In this document: positions 56,362 through 64,000 of the stretch, piece by piece
Layout of the letters: each line of letters starts with the position of its first letter
Numbering within the stretch: the stretch's first letter is position 1
Source: Hibiscus mutabilis
Lineage: Eukaryota; Streptophyta; Magnoliopsida; Malvales; Malvaceae
Direction of reading: 5' to 3'
NCBI GenBank assembly: GCA_019671005.1
Contig: CM033725.1
Location: 35,734,678 to 35,798,677, forward strand
DNA: 64,000 bases
Made by a program: the position numbers and the translations under genes
The notes under the pieces: model-generated
Seen by the model: only the letters and a program-made list of their open reading frames with translations
Databases searched by the model: none
Told to the model about the DNA's origin: nothing

Positions 56362-56960
56362 TCATGCTTTCCTATTGTATTTGTATTTTTATTTTTATTT
56401 TTATTATTTTCTTTTTGGACTAAAGTTTAAATTTTCAGTTAAAATTTTTTAATTTACTTTATTTCAATTTAGTCTGTTTTATCTTTCCACATTTTTTAGG
56501 ATATCTTTAATAATTTTATCTATCTTTATCATTATCCTTAATTAATATTTTATTTCTTTTTTGTGTTTGAATTTTTTTAGGATAAGAGTTCAAGATCAAG
56601 AAGAGTTGGATCCAAAGAGGAAGTTATACTCCAAAGGGATTTATGGGCAAATTTTAAGGCTTATAAAAAGTCTAATTTTTACCTTAATCTTAATTTTTAC
56701 ACTTTTCTCAATTAATAGCCGTCCAAACCTTTCCCCTCCCCCAATTGCTTTTTTCGCCAATTGCACCCAACCCCCTCACTTTCTTTCCACTCATTCTCAC
56801 CCACCATCTTTATTACCCATTTTTTCTTTCTTTTCTTCCCCCCATCACCATTAAAACTCCCAATCCTTCCCTCTACTCTTTCTTTTACTCTTCCAACTCT
56901 TTAGTTTCTCTCTCGTTCTTTGTTCTTTCTTTCATCCGATCCACAACTAAAGAAACATCC
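56362..56960 (+). other. Spacer between Athila pol and third reading frame
   Basis: AT- and pyrimidine-rich sequence with no recognisable protein; proline/serine/phenylalanine-rich open frames here come from CT-rich DNA. It probably serves as leader for the third frame. Confidence 0.5.
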
Positions 56961-58340
56961 ATGGTATTAAAACTCAAAACCTTGGTGCACCCAAGTTCTT
57001 CCAACGAACCTTCTTTCAAGCGATATGCAACTTCAGCCATAGAAGAACGGTACCTCTCCAAGTTCGCTAGCCGCAAGATTTGGGAAGAGCAAGGCTTTGC
57101 CTACTCCAACTCCCACAAAGATTTCGGCCTTGACCCCAACCATCTTCTGAGTCATCGAGCATCAAAAATGGCAAATTTTTTGCTGTCAACCAAAGCTGGG
57201 CAACACAACATGGGTAAGAGAGTTCGATGCTCATTCTCCTAATCCTGACAATCCTTATGTTTTTGTCTGTGGTAGAGCAGTCCCTATTGACGCCGATCAC
57301 ATCAATGGGTTCTATGGTTTCCACATTGAGAAAGACAAGCACCAAGAATTCGTGGACATGATCACGGTAAAAGGCCTCAAAAAGGTGCTCAAAGGCCTTA
57401 CAATTCCAGGCACTCAGTGGAATAGAGGCTCACACAAGGGCACGGTAAACCGCCTTCGGCTTAAACTCGAGGGAAAACTTTGGAACAAATTCATCAAAAC
57501 CTGCCTCATGCCCACCATACACAACACTACTGTTGATACACCTCGCCTCTTGCTCATACACTCTATTTTGCACAAACGCATTATTAATATGGGCAACATC
57601 ATTTGTAATGAGATTTTTGTGTGTAGTCAAAAGGATAAGGGCTCCCTTTTCTTTCCAAGCCTCATATCCCACCTTTGTGAGCAAGAGAAAGTTCCCACTA
57701 ACCCAAAAGATGAGAAGGCACCTACCAAGCCTGGATGGAGCCATGCACAGTACCAGAAGATTATGGGTGAAACACCAGAAAAATATCTCAAACCGAAGGT
57801 TGCCCGGGCAATTCTTGTTGCCTCGACAAAGCGAGATGCCCAGGCAAGTAGGCTAGCAAACGCATATCAACTTGCAGCCATACTCCGTCCCTTAGCACAC
57901 CGATTGGAACAAATAGAGGCACAAAAATTGTTGTTTATTAGGTATATGAAGGACCACAACACTGCCATCACACGAGTGATCTTGGAGAAAAACCCCGATA
58001 GCATAGTGTCGTTTCCAATCTTCTCTGCTAAACTACTTGCCCGACAGTACAACAACCTGACGATACCAAACCTGACGATTTCCCAGGAAACCAAACTTGA
58101 TGATGCCTAGGCAACTGAAAATGCCCCAGCAACCTCTACAAAAGACAAAGGTAAAACCCCTCTTAATGAACCTACCCGTATTGAGACTCTGTTTGGCTTT
58201 TCAGACTTGAACAAGTCTTCTTCTGCACCCTTGAAGTCGCCTCCAATCACATCCTCTAAATCCAAACGTAAAGCCCCCACACTAAAGAAGTCAAAGAAGA
58301 GGCCGATGAGAGCAATGAGGTCGTCCCCGCACGGGAATTA
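56961..58340 (+). pseudogene. Athila third reading frame (plant transposon protein family)
   Basis: ATG at 56961 starts a frame with RYATSAIEERYLSKFASRKI and LSHRASKMANFL. After a one-base frame change near 57210 it continues WVREFDAHSPNPDNPYVFV and GRAVPIDADHINGFYGF, then the 252-codon frame to 58110 with KGLTIPGTQWNR, LWNKFIKTCLMPTIHNTTVD and IHSILHKRIINMGNIICNEI. Stops follow at 58108 and near 58340, after a lysine-rich tail. This matches the 'putative plant transposon protein' family found 3' of pol in Athila, sometimes called env-like by position. I saw no signal peptide or membrane segment, so a retroviral envelope role is not supported here. Function unknown. Confidence 0.8.
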
Positions 58341-59246
58341 GTTATTCCACCAGCCACAAAACAACAACCGCTGCACTCAAGCAAAAGACTCAAGCAAATC
58401 GCAAAAAGGAAACTCATCATCCACGATGACAAACTCTCGGAGTAAGTCATCATTTATCATTTTTCTTTTATTTATTTTGTTTTGCATGCATTAAGGACAA
58501 TGCCTCACTCGAGTTTGGGGGGAATTGTTACTAGTTAGTTCATGTTTAGTTGCATTCATCTTTAGGAATTGTATTTAGGATTCATATATCACTTGCCTTG
58601 CCTTTAGTTGGATTGAAATTGCTTAGACTTGATGAATATCCAATGATGAAATTGCCATTGTACTTAATTGATAGAACTTTCAATTCTAGGATGTACATGG
58701 AAAACACCTAGAATCCTACTACGATGCTAAACTTAATTGTACACTATTGTGGCTTGATTGATTGAAGGAATTCTAGTGGACTTAGGAGAACTTTTTAGAA
58801 ATTTGGGTAATTAAAAATTGATCACTAGAGGTGCCCGAAATCGGCTCTAGTATTGTGCTTAAAAAATGTATGATCGCTAGAGGTGCCCGAAATTGGTTCT
58901 AGTCGACTAAAGAAAAAGAATCAAAAAATAAGAAAATAAAAAAAACTTTGCTAGAGGTGCCCGAGATTGGCTCTAGTAAAAGTATAACAAAAGAACCCAA
59001 GGAAGTAATTTTTAAACCTATTGTTCACATAGAATCCAGAAAGTCAACTTGCACACAACTCCGCACACACTTACAAGCATTATAGTTTGATTCCGGGTAA
59101 TTCCTAAGTCATCCGAAAAATTGAAGGGCAATCATACTTTGTGCCACAGTTCTGAGGAATGAAGTCAAGTTGAAAGCAAATTTATGATGATTGAGGTCAC
59201 GGCAGGTAATTGTTAGTCTGCATTGCTTGAGGACAAGCAATAGTTC
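58341..59246 (+). other. Athila 3' untranslated region
   Basis: No gene is visible. The region holds a PPT-like GAGTTTGGGGGG at 58510 and the triplicated hairpin at 58825-58976 before the real polypurine tract. Confidence 0.6.
58825..58976 (+). repeat. Three copies of a 26-bp hairpin (CTAGAGGTGCCCG...CTCTAG)
   Basis: Copies at 58825-58850, 58877-58902 and 58951-58976 share CTAGAGGTGCCCGARATYGG and close with YTCTAG. Each can fold with CTAGAG/CTCTAG and GCC/GGC stems. Spacing is unequal and the intervening sequence unrelated (A-rich), so only the hairpin is conserved. Confidence 0.88.
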
Positions 59247-59259
59247 GAGTTTGGGGGCG
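59247..59259 (+). promoter_or_regulatory. Athila polypurine tract
   Basis: GAGTTTGGGGGCG directly precedes the 3' LTR start (TGTTAAG at 59260), where second-strand synthesis is primed. Confidence 0.8.
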
Positions 59260-60650
59260 TGTTAAGTGTGTAAAAGTACTAAATTAATACCATTTTTACT
59301 CGTTATTATTGTTAGACTTAGGCTTATTCTAGTTGCTTTTTTAGTCATCCATGCATATTTGCATTGTTTCCTTTATGGTTGTGCTTGATTTCATGCTTTG
59401 GTGAGTTTTGGTGGAAATAGGTACTGCTGGTATTTGTTTCGTGTATGCAGGATTTATTGCCAGAGCAAGTTGGAGATTGTCGAAGCAATTGAGGAAAGAA
59501 GGAAGCTGTGATTTGGATAGGATAAGCTCAAGGAATTTGAGATAAACGTGAAGAAGCAAAGATATATCCTAAAAAGAGTTGGAATCCATGAAGAGGTCAA
59601 TAGGAGTTTTTGGAGGATAAATAAATAAATAAAAGAGATTTATCTCTTTTATCTTATTATAATCCAACTTAAACTCTTCCATATCCAACAAAGAAATCGG
59701 CAAAGCCATCTCCTATAAATAGAAGACCTAGCTGCAGCCTGGGATAATTCGATTGAGAGAGAATCTGAGAGAGAGCTACATTAACTTCATCTTCTTGCTC
59801 TTGTTTTGGTTTATTTTATGTTGGAAACTTTTTGTTTGAGTTTATTTTTAAACCCATCCATGAACTAAACTATTTGGGGCTAGGGTTATTGTGTTGAATG
59901 GTTGTGAGAACGATTGAATTTTTTTAGGTATTTGAGTTTGCAATTTAGTTTTAGGTTTGTTCATTATTGGTTTTTAATTACAATTGCCAGTGAATTGGGA
60001 GAGGATCTCTTGAATGCATATATTTATCTAATATCGGAAGAGTTACATTCAAGAAATGAGTGAACATGGTTTTTATACAAACTTATGTTGTTGAAGAACA
60101 ATTTGACTTAGGGATAAGTAACGAATTTCAACGGCTAAAAGAAGTGCAAGATCGGTTGATGTTCACCCATGGTTAACGCAGGAATGTATCACCAATGCAT
60201 GGTCAATTAACTAGTGTTTTGAATTAGGGATAAGGATAAACCACTAAAGAACGTTTCACCGAACCTTGAAGGAAGTCGCCCAGGCAATCATACCATTCCC
60301 AGTTGCCCATGCAATTACACTTGCCCAGGCAATCCGACTGTTGCTAGTTGCCAAGGCAATTGAGTTTCTCTTGCACTAAATATCTAGATGATTCATTCAA
60401 TTATCATACCACGACCCGCAATAATTCGGCCTACTCTCTCTCATTTGATTACACCTTTCTTTTATTTCATTGCTCTTTTATTTACTCGTTAATTAGAACT
60501 CTTATAATCACCAAATTGTGTTTTTCTTTTCAGTGTGAAAAATTAGATTCCTGAAGTAGCACCAGTCCATGTGGAGACGATATCTATTCTATATTATAAC
60601 TTGCGATGCGTACACTTGCACCAATTGCGAAGTACTCAAAATGCGCAACA
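59260..60650 (+). mobile_element. Athila 3' LTR
   Basis: 1391 bp, homologous to 33079-34498, with a TATA box (59714-59721). It has fewer TTGCCCAGGCAA-containing units than the 5' LTR, accounting for most of the length difference. Confidence 0.93.
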
Positions 60651-60655
60651 CCTAC

Positions 60656-61155
60656 TCTATCCTATTTGTGTCTTTGTTAACACATGTTTCTTTTTTAACA
60701 TTGTTGGTGTAATTATTTGTCCAAAAGTATTTAGAAAAATGATTTATCCTTGTCGAATTATCGTTTTTAAAAGTAATTGGGATGGTTATCGTCTAAGAGA
60801 GTCTTTTTGGAAATGGTCTATTTTATGACTCTTCCTCTCTTGATTCTTCTATAGAAAGCAACCTTCACCTTGTTGACTTACATGATAAAGAAATTTTCTT
60901 CAGTTTTTTAGCATTGTTAGCGTAATTTTTTTGTCCAAAAATTCGCTTGGAAAATCAAGTTTGTATCTAGCATCCTAGCTGAAAAGATGAAAATGTGTGA
61001 GATTCTCCAGCGAATACAGTGATTGAAAAGTTGGCTAAGTCATGGTCTAACTATCGTAAGCTTCTAAAGAAAAAGAAGCAAAACATTTTTTTGGATAAAC
61101 TAATTTGTCACATGAAAATCAAGAAAGCCAGTGATTTTAAAGATAAGGATTTGTC
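60656..61155 (+). other. Continuation of dioxygenase copy B intron 1 with Copia gag fragment
   Basis: This segment matches copy A 14276-15062 without the 14695-14990 insert. Its last 200 bp read on plus as Copia gag: KLAKSWSNYRKLLKKKKQN then FLDKLICHMKIKKASDFKDK. Homology with copy A ends at AAGGATTTGTC (61155). Confidence 0.75.
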
Positions 61156-61674
61156 TAAAAGAAAACCAACTAATGTAAGGCTAATATAAGGCTTGTATTT
61201 CTTGACTATTAGATCTAGGTTATTAATTTATAACCGTTCGACTTACAAAAAAAACAAGATACCCAGTGAACCGTTTACCTTAGGAATAGGGTAAAAAACT
61301 ACTCAAAATCAGCCAAATCCCATTAGATGAGTGGGAAAATATTTTGGGGTTAGGGTAAGGCTTCTTTGAAAAACTCGGAAGCATTCAAGGCAAGAAGGGT
61401 TAGGGATTTTGATTTCTGAAGCGGATTTTGAAGGAAGCAAGTTGTCAGGTAAGATTCTTGTTCCTATATATTCTTAAAATTAGAGATTATAGGTTTTCTG
61501 GTTTTGAAATTTCTAAAAATTTGAGACCCATGAAGTTTTTGAAGGTTTTCAAAAATTTGAAAATATAGGGTTTTTTTGGAGCTTTATCAAGTGTTAGTTT
61601 TGGTTAAAGGTACCTACTTACAAACAGATTTATCGTTGCAATTTGTTAGCGAAAAGGAAAAATGATTTGTGGTT
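61156..61674. other. Possible 5' leader of ClpS-like gene
   Basis: Non-coding DNA left of the ATG at 61675. A donor-like TCAG|GTAAGATTC at about 61453 and an acceptor-like TTTGTTAG at about 61650 could bound an intron in the untranslated leader. Confidence 0.35.
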
Positions 61675-62778
61675 ATGGTGGTTGCTGCAGGGCTCTCAAC
61701 TAAGGCGTCGTTTGCTCTGGTGAAGTTTGAGTGCAACCTTTCAGCTCCAACTACAGGGAAACTCTAGGGTGCGAAAATGGGTTCAAAACTTAGGGGCGAG
61801 AAAGCGAGGTTTGGTTCTTTCTAGACCGGCGGTACTGGTGTTTTGGAACGACCTGATTTGACCCTTCTATTCAAGTTCTTGAAGGCCGGGTTCGATTTCT
61901 TGTGTTCCATGCTTTTCAACTTTTCCAGTTTTGTTCTTAATTTTTTTGTTAGGATAAGCTATTAAATCTAAAATTCCCACATGTGTTTTTAATGCGAATC
62001 TTCTTTTTTTTCTTTGAATGAAAAAAATATGGCTCTTTTAATCAAGTAATTATTTAAAAGATTGACAAGAACGAAATATTGGGTTGTTCATATTCGTAGT
62101 ATCTATATATTTGATGAAAGTGAAATGAATGATTCTTTGATCAGTGACTTGTGTTAGGTTGAGTTTGCTTCAAAGTTTCAATGTGCGTATTGCGAAATGA
62201 TGTAGATTAACATATCAACTCTTCGAAAATAGACCATGGTTGAGCAAACTTGAACTACTTTACTTGGTTGATGTAGATTAACATATCAATACTTATTTTT
62301 AAGTCTATTTGGATGATTATACCTGATGTCCATGTTTGAATATGGCAGGCATTGTTACTTTAGATAAATGAAGGGCTTAGATAATATAGCTTGGTTAAAG
62401 CCTATGGAGATTGAGTGTTTAGTTATATCCAAGTAAATAAGACTTATTTGTTGTGCATGGGTATTTCTATATACGTGTATGACTGTGCTTATTTAATGTT
62501 TGTGTGAGTTGGATCAAATGTTGATACACTTCTTCTGTGATTAATGGTGTAACTCATCTGAAATTTCTTAGATTAAATTAAAAAAGATGTTTATAAATAC
62601 AAAAAAATCAACTTATTTTTCCAGTGTGTGAGGCCTGTGATGCATAACAGACTTACCATGTTTATTCTGACAATCACAGGTGGTGATATCGGGTGCTCGA
62701 CAAATAGGAAAGGTACTGGCAGTGGAGACAGTTATAGAGTTTTACTGGTCGACGATGCTCGCCATTCAGAAGAATTAG
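61675..62778 (+). pseudogene. ClpS-domain-like protein, 5' exons with lesions
   Basis: From ATG 61675 the frame reads MVVAAGLSTKASFALVKFEC, NLSAPTTGKL, a TAG, GAKMGSKLRGEKARFGSF, a second TAG, and GGTGVLERPD. After a one-base loss it continues FDPSIQVLEG (to 61884). The next exon, 62680-62778, follows an acceptor (AATCACAG) and reads GDIGCSTNRKGTGSGDSYRV then LLVDDARHSEEL before the donor TTAG|GTAATT. SYRVLLxDDxRHSE resembles the start of the ClpS fold in a plant ClpS-family adaptor protein, which would deliver substrates to the Clp protease. The first exon needs a GC donor (GAAG|GC). Remaining exons would lie beyond the LTR at 62941, outside the window. The family call rests on memory of a short motif. 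Confidence 0.55.
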
Positions 62779-62940
62779 GTAATTCATTTGCATAGCAACG
62801 ACCATCGAGCATACCTCAAAATATAGGTTACATATGAGTAGTTGAAATATGAAAATGTGTACGTTTAGTGTTCTTTAATAAAAGAAATTTTTTTGCTACT
62901 TTTTTCAACCGGTTTGTATTTTCAAAATTTAGAAGCCAGC

Positions 62941-64000
62941 ATGTAACACCCCAAACTAAGGCCTAGAATTTTTAACCACTCTATGTGTTAAGATTAGAAT
63001 TTATTATTGAGAAGTTAAATTCATAGATGTAATTGCTTAAGACTATTAAGCAAAGAATTAAAATAGTTACCATTAAATTAGAGGACTAAACCGAATGAAT
63101 CCTAAAATGAAGAGGATTGCATGTAACATTGAAATTAGAAAGGATTCTAATTAGGTGTCATCTCCACACTAGTTACATGTGGCGTGAGGAAGAGTCACTC
63201 AGCCAAAAGGGGGGAAATTTCAAATCATTTTCTTCTTGTTCATCCTTTTGGCCGAATGCTAGAGAGAGAATTAGGAGAAAAGAGAGTTCATCCATGAAAA
63301 CAACATTTTGGAGCTTGAATTGGTGTTGTCACTCTTAGATTATTATGCCCATTTCACAATAAGGATGTAAGCATCTCTTCTATCATCTTTTGATTCAAGC
63401 TATCAAGGATTTTAATTTGAAATTTTGTTGTTGAAGAATTGAATTTATGAAGCATGATTCTTGAGTCATTGGAATGTTAATATTTTGTTAAGGAATCGAG
63501 TCGATAATGGTGTTAAGGGTTTTTCGATTGATGTAGGGATAAATTGATTGTTAAAGAATAAAATTGATGAAATTTTGGAAGATTGGATTGCTATTGTATG
63601 CTGTAAAATTGAGTTGTTCACTTGTTTGGACTTCTTTGTATGGTTGAATCTGTCCAAGGACTGTTTTGCGTGTTTTGGCAACATTGGAGGTCTGTTTTGG
63701 CAGTTATAAAAATAGGAGAAATAGTTAAGAAGATATTTAAGGACTGTTTAGATTCGAAATCATGAAAATTGGACTGCCCTGCACTTATAAAAAAATGTGT
63801 GATGACTGTTTTGTGTGCACAAGTTATATGTATAAAGGTCTAGGGGCTGTTTTGATCAAAGTTGATAAGTAAGGACTGTTTAAACTTGATAAATTGAGAG
63901 CTTTGATGCTTAGGACTGTTTTGGAAATCTATGTTAATTAATGGACTGCTTTGATTGAGTACATACATGTTAGAGAGCTATTTCGATGCATCTAAATAGG
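62941..64000. mobile_element. Partial LTR, chromovirus-like, running off the right edge
   Basis: It begins TGTAACACCCC, like the chromovirus LTR terminus at 10851, after CAGCA. No primer site lies to the left on the minus strand, so it is either the 5' LTR of a plus-strand element or the 3' LTR of a minus-strand one. The words GGACTGTTTT/AGGACTGTTT recur six or more times between 63655 and 63950. No coding potential is seen. Confidence 0.6.

Larger units (their letters stand above)
33079..60650 (+). mobile_element. Athila-type Ty3/Gypsy element, 27.6 kb with nested insertion
   Basis: Two LTRs in the same direction (33079-34498 and 59260-60650), both starting TGTTAAGTGTG and ending in ACA, enclose primer site, gag, protease, RT, RNase H, integrase and a third reading frame. 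Flanks CATGC (33074-33078) and CCTAC (60651-60655) differ at two positions. The uninterrupted homologous site in copy A reads CCTGT (14271-14275), so they are an eroded 5-bp duplication. The first 170 bp of the LTRs differ at about a dozen positions, indicating an old insertion. Removing the nested Ogre-2 (about 34676-51137) leaves about 11 kb, normal for Athila. All genes contain stops or frameshifts. Confidence 0.95.

Noticed and set aside
56745..57242. Secreted envelope protein upstream of the Athila third frame
   Set aside because: The hydrophobic N-terminus comes from CT-rich leader DNA. The conserved protein starts at 56961 and shows no signal peptide.

Overview
The window looks like a transposon-dense, gene-poor stretch of a flowering-plant (probably eudicot) nuclear genome. 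The reasons are AT-rich DNA, GT-AG introns, plant-specific LTR-retrotransposon lineages (Ogre/Tat, Athila, Del/Tekay-like chromovirus, Tork-like Copia), hAT and foldback MITEs, and remnants of two plant genes. I saw no rRNA, tRNA, CRISPR or bacterial feature. No intact host gene is visible.

Layout. 1-0.63 kb: partial DUF4283/CCHC gag-like protein (minus). 0.63-4.46 kb: mostly unassigned, with an AT-rich tandem repeat near 1.1 kb and a 96-bp minisatellite at 2.12-2.58 kb. 4.47-13.27 kb: a chromovirus on the minus strand (LTR, tRNA-iMet-type primer site, gag, zinc knuckles, protease, RT start). It is split by an Ogre-type solo LTR (5599-9865) flanked by perfect CTTGG duplications, and that LTR itself holds a hAT MITE (7280-7906). 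13.27-16.47 kb: a three-exon pseudogene of the LigB/DODA ring-cleavage dioxygenase family (copy A), its first intron filled with a Copia gag fragment, a CACTA-like insertion and a foldback MITE. 16.95-28.50 kb: a truncated Ogre/Tat element (Ogre-1, minus). 28.50-32.03 kb: a 5'-truncated Copia element (minus).

32.03-61.16 kb: a second, partial dioxygenase copy (copy B), split by a 27.6-kb Athila element (33079-60650). The Athila gag gene is in turn interrupted by a 16.5-kb Ogre/Tat element on the minus strand (Ogre-2, about 34676-51137). 61.3-62.8 kb: exons of a ClpS-domain-like gene with lesions. 62941-64000: the start of another LTR, inserted in that gene's intron.

How the parts relate. The order of events can be read from nesting. 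The solo LTR is younger than the chromovirus; Ogre-2 is younger than Athila; Athila is younger than the copy A/copy B duplication. Both Ogre elements keep the lineage hallmarks: a reading frame before gag, variant zinc knuckles, a G-patch-like segment, a spliceable PR-RT intron, an extra RNase H, and repetitive 3' regions. All retroelements carry stops, frameshifts or catalytic substitutions, so none looks autonomous. I did not find a clear new biological system. The most useful leads are the conserved Ogre intron, primer-site-like motifs inside Ogre LTRs, the Athila hairpin triplet, and the dioxygenase duplication and decay history.
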